Assembly (NCBI GenBank): GCA_026388275.1
Contig: JAPLKB010000012.1
Coordinates: 1 to 64,000, forward strand
Source of the DNA: Pseudomonadota bacterium
Lineage (GTDB): Bacteria > Desulfobacterota > Syntrophorhabdia > Syntrophorhabdales > Syntrophorhabdaceae
Direction: 5' to 3'
DNA: 64,000 nucleotides
In this document: positions 1 to 8,450 of the stretch, in pieces
Layout of the letters: every line of letters starts with the position of its first letter
How positions within the stretch are numbered: the stretch's first letter is position 1
Notes under the pieces: model-generated
The model's input: only the letters and a program-made list of their open reading frames with translations
Told to the model about the DNA's origin: nothing
Database searches by the model: none
Position numbers and translations under genes: made by a program

Positions 1-29
1 CCCGCTCCTCTTTCAACGATTATATCCAT
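1..29 (-). CDS. 5' end of a gene leaving the window, possibly IS110-family transposase
   Basis: An ATG with a strong Shine-Dalgarno (GGAGGGG, a few bases upstream) opens a frame reading MDIIVERGA before the window edge. IS110-family transposases commonly begin with a very similar VERxAGLDVH stretch, so a transposase is my best guess, but only nine residues are visible. The preceding 120 bases contain a 7-bp inverted repeat. Treat the identity as a hint only. Confidence 0.35.
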
Positions 30-111
30 GTGACCCCTCCTTATTGGAATGACTACATGGATATTCTTACTATAAAAAGGAGGCATCTGGCGACATTTTC
101 ATTCCTTTTTG

Positions 112-127
112 TGCCGACAAGTCGGCA
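112..127. repeat. Perfect 7-bp inverted repeat
   Basis: TGCCGAC, a 2-base spacer, then GTCGGCA lies between the acyltransferase stop codon and the putative transposase start. No U-tract follows on either strand, so it is not a typical intrinsic terminator. It could be an operator or, if the neighbour is an IS110-type element, part of the structured non-coding end of that element. Confidence 0.5.
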
Positions 128-151
128 TGTGTGTTTGATTTGGAGATGGAA

Positions 152-1036
152 TTATTTACGCCTGCGCTCCCATCTCCTGTGCACCCAGAACCATTCATCA
201 GGATGTTTCAGGATTATGGTCTCTAAAAACGCATTGATTTTTCTTGTGTTCAGGTAGATCATATCTTCTATGTTGCCCCCTCTTTCCATCTCAATGGGCT
301 CGTTCCAGACAACCCTGTATCTTAAGAAGCCTTCCCTCACAAAATACATAGGAATGACAGGCGCACCCGTTTTCATTCCTATTGCTGCAATGCCTTTTGT
401 TGTAGGGACTTTTTCACCGAAAAGCTCGACAAAGACCCCACGGGATCTCTTTTCTCTCTGATCTGCAAGAATACCGATGATTTTGTTTGCCTTGAGATGT
501 CTCATCACATCTCTCGCCGTATCAGCATTGGGAATAATTTGAAGTCCTGTTGAGTTTCTAAGCTTGTTCAAAAAGTTATTGATATATTTGTGTTTTTTTA
601 GAGGGCGGGCAAGAACAACAATATCGCTTGCAAGTGAGTTTGACGCAACACCCATGATTTCCCAGTTTGTATAATGAAAAATCAGGACGATAACCCCTTT
701 ATTCTGCTTTGAGGCATCGTCTATATAATGCCGGTTTTCCATTGTAAACCGGCTGCTGTATTCATGCTTTGGCACATACGGGATCATGAGCATTTCTACA
801 AAATTAATACCCAGTTTTTCAAAGTTTTGTTTTGCAATACCGGCTGCTTCGCTGTCGTTTATGCTGTTAAAAGCCCTTTTAATATTTGATATGGCAACTT
901 TCTTTCTGCCTTTTAAAACAAAAAACGCTATTTTCCCGAAAAACACACCTGTTGAGCGTTGTAGATGTTCCGGGAGAATGCGGATAATTTGCTGGAGGGT
1001 TTTAACAATAAATATAAGAAGGAAATCTATAAACAC
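152..1036 (-). CDS. Lipid A biosynthesis acyltransferase (LpxL/HtrB family)
   Basis: Inner-membrane acyltransferase expected to move an acyl chain from acyl-ACP to the lipid A precursor. The 294-residue length fits the family. A hydrophobic N-terminus is followed by the catalytic HX4E motif (HYTNWE, H121/E126) and the ADQ segment near residue 191, and the protein ends in the usual basic WFWVHRRW-type tail. The start is a GTG; the nearby ATG is out of frame and stops at once. It lies 10 bp downstream of a Trm112-like gene, so they are probably co-transcribed. Which acyl position it modifies cannot be told from sequence. Confidence 0.9.
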   Translation of the reverse strand: MFIDFLLIFIVKTLQQIIRILPEHLQRSTGVFFGKIAFFVLKGRKKVAISNIKRAFNSINDSEAAGIAKQNFEKLGINFVEMLMIPYVPKHEYSSRFTMENRHYIDDASKQNKGVIVLIFHYTNWEIMGVASNSLASDIVVLARPLKKHKYINNFLNKLRNSTGLQIIPNADTARDVMRHLKANKIIGILADQREKRSRGVFVELFGEKVPTTKGIAAIGMKTGAPVIPMYFVREGFLRYRVVWNEPIEMERGGNIEDMIYLNTRKINAFLETIILKHPDEWFWVHRRWERRRK

Positions 1037-1046
1037 ATGGCTCTGC

Positions 1047-1220
1047 TTAAACGGTAATATTTACAGCTTCGTCAACGAGCATTATTGGAATGTCGTCTTT
1101 AATAGGATACATAAGTTTGCATGCATCGCATATGAGTCCATCTTCTGACTTATTCAGTCTTATATCCCCTTTACACTTAGGGCAACAGAGTATGTCAAGG
1201 AGATCCTTATTGATAGGCAT
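1047..1220 (-). CDS. Trm112-like small zinc-binding protein (UPF0434/YcaR type)
   Basis: A 57-residue protein beginning MPINKDLLDILCCPKCKGD. Two Cys pairs (CPKC near the N-terminus and CDAC around residues 31-34) form a zinc ribbon, followed by YPIKDDIPIML, the hallmark of the Trm112/YcaR family. Bacterial members are small proteins of uncertain role; eukaryotic Trm112 activates methyltransferases. It sits between rpsA and the lipid A acyltransferase; YcaR-type genes are often found beside lipid A genes such as lpxK. Too short for many gene finders, but the family match is clear over the whole length. Confidence 0.88.
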   Translation of the reverse strand: MPINKDLLDILCCPKCKGDIRLNKSEDGLICDACKLMYPIKDDIPIMLVDEAVNITV

Positions 1221-1237
1221 TGCCCCTCCGCTTTATT

Positions 1238-2953
1238 TCAGGAAATTTCATTGTTTTCCTTATTTGTCGCAGGTTCAAGTATGTCCGCAAGAGATGAAAA
1301 ATAGTTTTCCTCATTTTTAACGGGTTCCGGTGCCTTCTTTTCTTCAACAACCTTATTGATTGCCTTTATGCTCAGTCCGATTCTTTTATCTTTTGCATCA
1401 ATATTCAGAATTAACGCCTTTACTTTATCGTCTATGTTGAATATTTCGGATGGGTGCTTCCCTTTTGCTTCATCCATCTCTGACAGATGTATAAGCCCCT
1501 CTATGCCTTCCTCAATTTCCACAAAAGCACCGAAGTCTGTAATGCTTGTCACATAGCCTTCTACAATTTCCCCTACCTGATATCGCGACATAATCCCTTT
1601 CCATGGACTTTCCTTCAATTGTTTCAGGCTCAGGGAAAACTTTTTCTGCGCTTTATCAACATTGATTACAAGAGCTTCGACCACTGTCCCCTTTTTAAAT
1701 GTTTCTGTAACAATATTTTTCCTTCTCGACCATGATACCTCGGACATATGTACTAACCCGTCTATACCGTTGCCTATGCCCACAAACATACCAAAGTCTG
1801 TGATATTTTTAATCCTGCCCTTTACTACAGCACCAGCAGGATACTGAGCAACAAGTTCTTCCCATGGATCCGGCAATAATTGTTTTAAGCCAAGAGAAAC
1901 CCTGTTTTTTTCTTTGTCAACAACAAGTACAATTAGATCGATCCAGTCGCCTTTTTTAACAATCTTGTTAGGGTTTTTCAGTCTCTTATCCCAGCTCATC
2001 TCGCTGATATGGAGGAGCCCTTCAATACCTTGTTCGAGTTCAACAAAAACTCCATAATCAACAATTCCGGCGACCTTCCCTCTTACCTTTGTTCCTGCAC
2101 CATATTTTTCATCAATCTTAAGCCACGGATCCTGTTTAAGTTGTTTTATGCTGACAGATACCCTCTCTTTTTCAACATCTACATCAATTACTTTTACCTT
2201 AATTTCATCTCCAACCCTCAAATACTCCTTCGGGTGGGTTATTCTGCCCCATGTTATCTCATTGAGATACAGAAGTCCATCAACTCCGCCCATATCTATA
2301 AATGCACCATAATCGGTAATATTCCTGACAATACCATAAACAACCTGATCTGTTTTTACATTTTTCCAGAACTCTTTCTTCTTCCTGTCCCGTTCCTCTT
2401 CCATAAACATTCTTCTTGATATTATTACATTCCCTTTACGCTGGTTTACCTTGATGACCTTGAATTTCAGATGCCTCCCTACAAAGGAGGAAGGATTCTT
2501 CACAGGCTTAATATCCACCTGAGATATAGGGAGAAAGGCATTTACCCCGATATCCGCTAAAAAACCGCCCTTAACTTCCGATGTAATGTCTCCATCCATG
2601 GGCGTGCCATCTTCAGCCGCTTTGTTTACTTTTTCCCATATTCTGATAATATCTGCTCTCTGTTTTGAAAGCAGAAGCAGACCAAACCCCATTTCTCTGC
2701 CTACTATTATTACCTCAACTTCATCGCCTATATTGACATTCTGTTCCCCGGACTTGTTCGTAAACTCAGAGATAGATAGTTTCCCTTCGGATTTCAAGCC
2801 GACATCGACAATCACCGAATCAGCGTTTATGTTAATAACCCTGCCCTTAATGATATTACCAGCCTGCAGGGTTTTCATTGAGTTTTCATAAAGCTCCTTC
2901 ATTTCTTCTGGTGTTTTTTCTTTTTGTGCTATGGTGTCACCGGTATCTGGCAT
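1238..2953 (-). CDS. rpsA: 30S ribosomal protein S1
   Basis: Ribosomal protein S1 binds mRNA and helps initiation on structured or weak-SD messages. The 571 residues contain six S1/OB repeats; the last four are the best conserved, each with the G.V..I.dyGaFV/gmFV...iDGL.H.SE pattern (for example GIVRNITDYGAF, GKVAGIVDYGVF, GRIKNITDFGMF, GYVTSITDFGAF). The C-terminus is a short acidic tail. The start ATG follows a GGGGG Shine-Dalgarno. It lies just downstream of ispH, an arrangement common in deltaproteobacteria and some other phyla. Confidence 0.97.
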   Translation of the reverse strand: MPDTGDTIAQKEKTPEEMKELYENSMKTLQAGNIIKGRVININADSVIVDVGLKSEGKLSISEFTNKSGEQNVNIGDEVEVIIVGREMGFGLLLLSKQRADIIRIWEKVNKAAEDGTPMDGDITSEVKGGFLADIGVNAFLPISQVDIKPVKNPSSFVGRHLKFKVIKVNQRKGNVIISRRMFMEEERDRKKKEFWKNVKTDQVVYGIVRNITDYGAFIDMGGVDGLLYLNEITWGRITHPKEYLRVGDEIKVKVIDVDVEKERVSVSIKQLKQDPWLKIDEKYGAGTKVRGKVAGIVDYGVFVELEQGIEGLLHISEMSWDKRLKNPNKIVKKGDWIDLIVLVVDKEKNRVSLGLKQLLPDPWEELVAQYPAGAVVKGRIKNITDFGMFVGIGNGIDGLVHMSEVSWSRRKNIVTETFKKGTVVEALVINVDKAQKKFSLSLKQLKESPWKGIMSRYQVGEIVEGYVTSITDFGAFVEIEEGIEGLIHLSEMDEAKGKHPSEIFNIDDKVKALILNIDAKDKRIGLSIKAINKVVEEKKAPEPVKNEENYFSSLADILEPATNKENNEIS

Positions 2954-2962
2954 GATTCCCCC

Positions 2963-3787
2963 CTAAAGTTTTTTTACATACCTTTCCACAATATCTAATA
3001 TGTCATCAGGGGTAGATGCACCTCCTGTTATTCCAATCTTATTAAGCCCTGAAAACCATTCAGGCTTAATATCTGTTTCTGTTTCTATGTGGTGTGTATT
3101 CGGCTGTATATTTTTTGCTATATTGAAAAGTTTTGTGGTATTTGAACTGTTCTTTCCACCCACTATCAGCATGGCATCGACCATCGACGAAAGCAGGGCA
3201 ACTTCCCTCTGCCTGATTCCGGTACTCTCGCAAATTGTATTATAAACCCTCAACTCTTCAACTCCCTCTATAAGCCCACAAACTATATTAAAAAAGGTGT
3301 CTTTATCCTGTGTTGTCTGACTTACCACTCCAACCTTTTTTGCGGTTATATGGGTTGGTTTTTGTAACACAATACCATCATTATGCAAATAACTCAATAC
3401 ACTTTTAACTTCAGGGTGGTTTTTATCTCCTACAATTACTACCTTATAACCGTTTTTTTCAAGAAAAATGGCTTTTTTTCTTACCCTCTTTACAAAAGGA
3501 CAGGTTGCATCTATAGATTTCAATCCTTTCAGTTTGATATCTTCCTCTTCTTCTTCTTTGATTCCATGCGTGCGGAAAACAACAGTTCCATAATTTATCT
3601 CGGAGATATTGTCTACAGGAATAATTCCTCTATGCCTGAGCATTTCTACCATCTGCGGGTTATGGATAATCGGGCCCAAAGTGAATATTTTGCCTTTAGC
3701 CTTTTCTTTTTCCTGTAAAACAATATCTATTGCACGTCGTACCCCGAAACAAAAACCCGGGTGGTCTGTCTTCAAGACTTCCATCAT
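2963..3787 (-). CDS. ispH: 4-hydroxy-3-methylbut-2-enyl diphosphate reductase (IspH/LytB)
   Basis: Last enzyme of the MEP isoprenoid pathway, an iron-sulfur reductase that makes IPP and DMAPP from HMBPP. The 274 residues show the three cluster cysteines: GFCFGV (C13), DATCPFV and NTICESTGIRQ, plus the THG motif (FRTHGI) and the HPEVKS segment. Two tandem ATGs overlap the cmk stop codon, so translation is probably coupled to cmk; either ATG could be used. Confidence 0.97.
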   Translation of the reverse strand: MMEVLKTDHPGFCFGVRRAIDIVLQEKEKAKGKIFTLGPIIHNPQMVEMLRHRGIIPVDNISEINYGTVVFRTHGIKEEEEEDIKLKGLKSIDATCPFVKRVRKKAIFLEKNGYKVVIVGDKNHPEVKSVLSYLHNDGIVLQKPTHITAKKVGVVSQTTQDKDTFFNIVCGLIEGVEELRVYNTICESTGIRQREVALLSSMVDAMLIVGGKNSSNTTKLFNIAKNIQPNTHHIETETDIKPEWFSGLNKIGITGGASTPDDILDIVERYVKKL

Positions 3788-4467
3788 TCCTCCGACTCGA
3801 AGATAACATTCAATATGCTATCAACAACTCCGCGTGCATCCAGTTCGCTTGTATCAATATATATGGCATGTTCCGGTATAACAAGGGGAGCAATCTTCCT
3901 TTCCGAATCATCCTTGTCTCTCTTTTGCATCTCATCTTTAACAACTGACTGCAATGATTGTATGCCTTTTGAAGATAACTCAAGGTGTCTTCTCTTTGCC
4001 CTTTCGTCCTGGTTGGCATCAAGGTAGAACTTTAAATGTGCATCCGGAAACACCACGCTGCCCATATCTCTGCCTTCAAGCACAACACCGCCATTTTTAC
4101 CTGCTTCCTTCTGCAGGACAGTAAGGTATTCTCTCACGCTTCTTTCCTGGGAAAGTTTCGACGCGAGAAGAGATATTTCAGGATCACGGATTTTTTCGGA
4201 AATGTCTTCAACTTCCAGAAAGACCCTTGCCTCATTTTCAAACTCAAACCTTATAGGAAGGTTTCTCAGAAATTGTTCCATATTGTCGGAATCCTTACGC
4301 ACATCACATAATATTTTATAGGCATAGGCTACTCCACGGTACATGGCGCCGGTATCAATATACCTGTACCCGAGTGCAAGTGCGACCATCCTGGCAACTG
4401 TACTTTTACCTGCCCCACTGGGACCATCAATTGTAATAATCAGGTTTTTATTTGGTTTTTCAGCCAT
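3784..4467 (-). CDS. cmk: Cytidylate kinase
   Basis: Phosphorylates CMP and dCMP with ATP. The P-loop GPSGAGKST and the following RYIDTGAMYRGVA and VLEGRDMGSVVFPDA segments are characteristic of Cmk. I place the start at the second in-frame ATG (MAEKPNK), because GGAG lies six bases upstream of it; an ATG 18 bases further upstream would add six residues. The 3' end overlaps ispH. The cmk-ispH-rpsA order is a recurrent bacterial arrangement. Confidence 0.96.
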   Translation of the reverse strand: MAEKPNKNLIITIDGPSGAGKSTVARMVALALGYRYIDTGAMYRGVAYAYKILCDVRKDSDNMEQFLRNLPIRFEFENEARVFLEVEDISEKIRDPEISLLASKLSQERSVREYLTVLQKEAGKNGGVVLEGRDMGSVVFPDAHLKFYLDANQDERAKRRHLELSSKGIQSLQSVVKDEMQKRDKDDSERKIAPLVIPEHAIYIDTSELDARGVVDSILNVIFESEE

Positions 4468-4580
4468 TTTTCTCCTGTCAGCCATCTGTGATTATTTGAG
4501 AATGTCCGGAAAACAACTATTTTTCAGTAAGTAGTATTTTTTATAGCTGATTTTTGTGCTTCGGCTGCAGCATGCAAAAG

Positions 4581-5666
4581 CTACAGTATTTTCCTCAGTG
4601 TTTCTATAAACCTTTTATTTTCCTCCATTTTTCCGATTGATACCCTGATGTAATCAGGCAGCCCATATGGACCCATCCATCTTACCAGGATTTTGTCTTC
4701 AAAAAGCCTTTTCATTAATGCTTCAGCCCCTTCCCCATATTTAAAAAGTATGAAATTTGACTCTGTCAAAACATACTCTACAGATAGCTCATTGAAGGCA
4801 TTATAGAAAAATTTCTTGCCCTTTCTGTTATTCTCCATAACCTTCTCAAAATAAGCGGTGTCTTCCATGGCTGCTTTTGCACCTGCAAGCGCAATTGAAT
4901 TCACGCTGAAGGGCTGTCGTGTTCTCTCGATAAAGGACATCAGGGATGCTTCACCGATACCATATCCGACCCTTAAGCCTGCAAGGGCATAGGCCTTTGA
5001 GAATGTCCTTAAAATAAGGACCGGATAATCATTGATATATTGAAAAGTATCAGGGAAAGCCCTGCTTTCGGAAAACTCTGCGTAGGCTTCATCGGCAACT
5101 ACAAGTATATCCGGCGGCAACAATTGTAAAAAGGCTTTAAATGCATCATCTTCAAAAATCGTACCGGTTGGGTTTAAAGGGTTGTTTAAGAATATCACCC
5201 GTGTCCTGTCATCAATAGCTTCTTTTATACGGTCAAGGTTGACTTTCATATTTGTAACGGGAACCTTGCAAGTTTCGTATCCATATATCTTTGATGCAAT
5301 GGAATAAAATGCAAATGAGGGCTCTGAGATAATGACCTTGTTTTTTACCTGGTGTTTCATTGCCTTTAAAGCCAGCTCTATAAGCTCGTCAGAGCCGTCT
5401 CCAAGCACAACCTGCTCCGGCTTTACATTGTATTTATCGGAGATTGTTGTCTTTAATTCAAATCCATTACCGGGATATCTGTTTATGGAAGAAAGCGCAT
5501 CACGCATACTGGAAAGTACTTTTTTTGATGGAGGAAACGGATTTTCATTTGAGGCTAATCTTACCCATTCGTCATCAAGGCCGTATTTCATGGCCATTGG
5601 ATAAAAAGGTATCTCCTGTATGTTTTCATCAATTGAGAGTTTCATTTTGCTCACAGTTTTGTCCAC
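4581..5666 (-). CDS. hisC: Histidinol-phosphate aminotransferase
   Basis: PLP-dependent fold-type I aminotransferase converting imidazole-acetol phosphate to histidinol phosphate; HisC-type enzymes in such loci may also act on aromatic precursors. The sequence shows LASNENPFPPS near residue 38, NNPLNPTG, VVADEAYAEF and the Schiff-base lysine in RTFSKAYALAG (K224). The longest frame starts at a GTG; an ATG seven codons in is an alternative with a weaker upstream site. It precedes cmk by about 110 bp. In related genomes hisC lies in an aromatic amino acid cluster here, so its substrate is somewhat open. Confidence 0.9.
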   Translation of the reverse strand: MDKTVSKMKLSIDENIQEIPFYPMAMKYGLDDEWVRLASNENPFPPSKKVLSSMRDALSSINRYPGNGFELKTTISDKYNVKPEQVVLGDGSDELIELALKAMKHQVKNKVIISEPSFAFYSIASKIYGYETCKVPVTNMKVNLDRIKEAIDDRTRVIFLNNPLNPTGTIFEDDAFKAFLQLLPPDILVVADEAYAEFSESRAFPDTFQYINDYPVLILRTFSKAYALAGLRVGYGIGEASLMSFIERTRQPFSVNSIALAGAKAAMEDTAYFEKVMENNRKGKKFFYNAFNELSVEYVLTESNFILFKYGEGAEALMKRLFEDKILVRWMGPYGLPDYIRVSIGKMEENKRFIETLRKIL

Positions 5667-5688
5667 TTTATGCCTTTTATTTGGTTCT

Positions 5689-6342
5689 TTATCGTTTCAG
5701 TGCTCTTTTTACAAGTTCTTCTGCATTCTTCTGCATTATATAAAAATCTTCCTCATAAAGCCCTGCACCCATGGCTATCCTTTTAGCATCATATTCGGTT
5801 GCCAGATCCGAAGGACTGTGGGAATCCGTATTGAATACAAGTTTTGCTCCTGTTTTTTTTGCCATCATAGCTACATACCCATTTGTAAGGGAATGCTCCT
5901 TTCTGCTGCTGATTTCAAGAAGAACTCCTTTTTCTTGTGCAAATGCTGCATCTGTCTCTTTAATAAGCCCGGGGTGTGCTATTATATCGGCCCCGCCTTC
6001 AATTGCTGCCCTGTTTGTCCCTTCTTCTACCGGCTCTGCGATGGTTTCCCCGTGAACAACCACATAGAATATGCCCAGTTCCCGGGCAAACACGATCAGT
6101 TCCTTAATAAGTCCTTTGGGAACATGGGTGATCTCTATTCCGGGGAGAATCGTTATACCTTCATGATAGGTTGTTTTTTCACTCAGCTTCAGTATGGAAC
6201 GTGCAACCGTTTCTATATTGGTATGGTCAACATGGTCGGATATCCCTATGGTTTTATAACCTATGACCCTTGCCCTTCTCGCAAGTTCTGCAGGGAGTAG
6301 TTCGCCATCGCTTAATAATGAGTGAGTATGCAAATCTATCAT
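5689..6342 (-). CDS. PHP-domain phosphoesterase
   Basis: A 217-residue PHP hydrolase. It starts MIDLHTHSLLSDG, giving the HxH metal ligands, followed by GISDHVDH, the conserved E of PGIEIT, VVHGE, IAHPG and NTDSHSP near the C-terminus, which complete the trinuclear metal site. Members hydrolyse phosphate esters such as histidinol phosphate or nucleotides; being next to hisC is suggestive but not proof of a histidinol phosphatase. It is shorter than dedicated HisK phosphatases. Confidence 0.85.
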   Translation of the reverse strand: MIDLHTHSLLSDGELLPAELARRARVIGYKTIGISDHVDHTNIETVARSILKLSEKTTYHEGITILPGIEITHVPKGLIKELIVFARELGIFYVVVHGETIAEPVEEGTNRAAIEGGADIIAHPGLIKETDAAFAQEKGVLLEISSRKEHSLTNGYVAMMAKKTGAKLVFNTDSHSPSDLATEYDAKRIAMGAGLYEEDFYIMQKNAEELVKRALKR

Positions 6343-6409
6343 TTATCTTCTACCTTTTCTTATTCTTTTAAATTGCAAAGCAGTTAAGCAAAAAACCGGA
6401 TAACCATAT

Positions 6410-6907
6410 TTACATCTTATATTTACCGAAATCATCGGGCGAAAGGCTTTCAAGAATGTCTTCCCACTCGGCTGCATCGGTCACTATCTTGTCACCCTTT
6501 CCGGAAAGGTCAATTTTTGCTGATTTTTTTATAACAGCCTCTTCAACAAATATCGGCGCCCCCGTTCTTAACGCAATTGCTATTGCGTCACTCGGTCTTG
6601 AATCAACAACAAGTCTTTTATTATCCACATCGAGATGCAATAACGCATAATACGTGTTGTCCTTAAGATCATTCACCTCTATTTTGACAACCTTTACACC
6701 CAGATTGTCGAGTATATTTTTCAGGAGGTCATGTGTCATCGGCCTTGGTGTACTAATATTTTCCAATGCTGTTGCAATGCTTGAAGCCTCAAGCAGACCA
6801 ATCCAGATAGGGAGAACATCCTTTTCTTCTATGTCTTTAAGCAGCACAATCGGAGTATTGGTAAAGGGGTCTACAGTAATACCTGCAACCTTCATTTCTT
6901 TGAGCAT
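6410..6907 (-). CDS. Bifunctional nuclease-domain protein (DUF151)
   Basis: A 165-residue protein of the BFN/DUF151 family, whose plant and bacterial members show DNase/RNase activity. Diagnostic stretches are LPIWIGLLEASSIA, RPMTHDLLKNIL and VDSRPSDAIAIALR. The ATG is preceded by GGAGGT at ideal spacing. It follows miaB on the same strand with a 55-bp gap, a neighbour pair seen in many deltaproteobacteria. The cellular role is not established. Confidence 0.9.
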   Translation of the reverse strand: MLKEMKVAGITVDPFTNTPIVLLKDIEEKDVLPIWIGLLEASSIATALENISTPRPMTHDLLKNILDNLGVKVVKIEVNDLKDNTYYALLHLDVDNKRLVVDSRPSDAIAIALRTGAPIFVEEAVIKKSAKIDLSGKGDKIVTDAAEWEDILESLSPDDFGKYKM

Positions 6908-6962
6908 TTGTACCTCCGTAGTTCAACAGGCAAAAGGGTTCAAAGGTGCTGTTCCCTATTTC

Positions 6963-8279
6963 CTATTTTTTCAGTTCACCCTTCAGGGAATTTGCATAAC
7001 CTTTTACAATTTCCACATGTATCAGCTTGCCGACCATACCCTCATCACCTGCAAAATTGATAATCTTGTTTGTTCGTGTCCTGCCTGTAACGTCTTTGCC
7101 TGAATTCCTGCTTAGGCCTTCGACCAATACCTCTGCAATACTGCCTTCCATTGCCCTGTTCTTTTTCAATGTTATTGCCTTTTGAGTTTCCTGTAAGTGC
7201 TTCAGCCTTTTTAGTGCTGTATCACGGGGCACTTCATCCGGCAGGGTTGAGGCAGCAGTATATTTCCTCGGAGAATAAACAAAGGAGAATAAATTGTCAA
7301 ATTCAATATCTTTTATCAATTGCATGGTTTCTTCGAAAGCCTTTTCATCTTCACCCGGGAAGCCAACAATACAATCTCCCGTAACAGCGATATCGTGACA
7401 CCTGTTTCTCAACCTACGTATTTTTTCTCTGTATTCATAGGCTGTGTAACCTCTGTTCATTAACTTTAAGAGCTTGTCTGACCCTGACTGAAAGGGCAGA
7501 TGAATCTGCTCGCATAATTTTTCAACACTTCCAAGGCAGCCGATAAGCTCGTCAGACAAATCTTTCGGGTGAGAAGTAACAAACCTGATTCTCTCAATTC
7601 CTTTTATCCTGTTTATTGAATGCAGCAGTTCAGGAAAAGAGACATCATCCGTTCCAATATTGTAAGAGTTAACGTTCTGTCCGAGAAGCGTAACATCCTT
7701 AATGCCATTTTTTGCCAGCTCATCTATTTCTTCGAGGATACCGGCACTGTCCCTGCTTGCCTCTCTGCCCCTAACATATGGTACTATACAGTAACTGCAA
7801 AAATTATTACATCCTTTCATAATAGTAACAAATCTTTTAACCCCTCTGCTTACACTTTCCGCTTTTACAAACAGTGAGTGGACACATCCATTCTCGGAAA
7901 AGTCAAAGTACGGGTTTTTTTTTGACGCATGTTCAATGGCTTCCTGAACTTTATGAATATTAGAAGGCCCCAGAGAAAAATCTATGAAAGGAAGTCTGTC
8001 TGAGATAGATTCTTTTTCCATCTGGGCAATACAACCGGTTACCCCCAGAATTGTCCCGTTCACAGTTTTCATCCTCTTCAGCCTGCCCATAAGACTATAA
8101 AACTTCTGCTCTGCCTTCTCCCGGACACAGCATGTATTCACGATAACGATATCCGCCCCCTGAGCATTATCGATGTGCTCGTAATCGGCCATACGGAGAA
8201 GATGTATCATTTTCTGCGTATCGTGTTCATTCATCTGACAGCCTAATGTTTCAATATAAAATTTCACAGCCGGACTCAT
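6963..8279 (-). CDS. miaB: tRNA-2-methylthio-N6-dimethylallyladenosine synthase
   Basis: Radical SAM methylthiotransferase modifying i6A37 of tRNAs reading UNN codons. The N-terminal domain has cysteines C14, C50 and C83 for the auxiliary cluster; the radical SAM motif is CNNFCSYC (C157, C161, C164); a C-terminal TRAM domain follows (GRTRTNKIINF, residues about 375-437). At 438 residues it has the family's normal length. The motif TLGCQMNEHD at the start is typical of MiaB rather than RimO or MtaB. Confidence 0.96.
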   Translation of the reverse strand: MSPAVKFYIETLGCQMNEHDTQKMIHLLRMADYEHIDNAQGADIVIVNTCCVREKAEQKFYSLMGRLKRMKTVNGTILGVTGCIAQMEKESISDRLPFIDFSLGPSNIHKVQEAIEHASKKNPYFDFSENGCVHSLFVKAESVSRGVKRFVTIMKGCNNFCSYCIVPYVRGREASRDSAGILEEIDELAKNGIKDVTLLGQNVNSYNIGTDDVSFPELLHSINRIKGIERIRFVTSHPKDLSDELIGCLGSVEKLCEQIHLPFQSGSDKLLKLMNRGYTAYEYREKIRRLRNRCHDIAVTGDCIVGFPGEDEKAFEETMQLIKDIEFDNLFSFVYSPRKYTAASTLPDEVPRDTALKRLKHLQETQKAITLKKNRAMEGSIAEVLVEGLSRNSGKDVTGRTRTNKIINFAGDEGMVGKLIHVEIVKGYANSLKGELKK

Positions 8280-8303
8280 TCCTTGGTTAATTTTCTATAA
8301 ATA

Positions 8304-8450
8304 TTATGTTCTTACCTTAAATTTTCCTTGAAGTTTTTCCATTTTCTTTACTATTCCACCATATTCCAACTTAAACAAAGGCGCACCGGGTTTAAGACGA
8401 CCACCGAGACTGCCAATATCAGCCTTGATAATAGATAATGTGGTTTTCAT
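8304..8450 (-). pseudogene. Remnant resembling the start of fructose-1,6-bisphosphate aldolase/phosphatase
   Basis: A 48-codon frame whose ATG overlaps the surE stop (ATGA). Its first 17 residues, MKTTLSIIKADIGSLGG, match the N-terminal signature of the archaeal-type bifunctional FBP aldolase/phosphatase, where the early Asp binds metal. After about residue 20 the resemblance stops and the frame ends in a short basic tail. The full enzyme (about 370 residues) cannot fit before miaB, so this is best read as a deletion remnant. Alternatively it is a small unrelated protein. Confidence 0.5.

Noticed and set aside
2009-2419. Long plus-strand frames opposite rpsA and other conserved genes
   Set aside because: They are antisense shadows of strongly conserved minus-strand proteins and lack ribosome sites.
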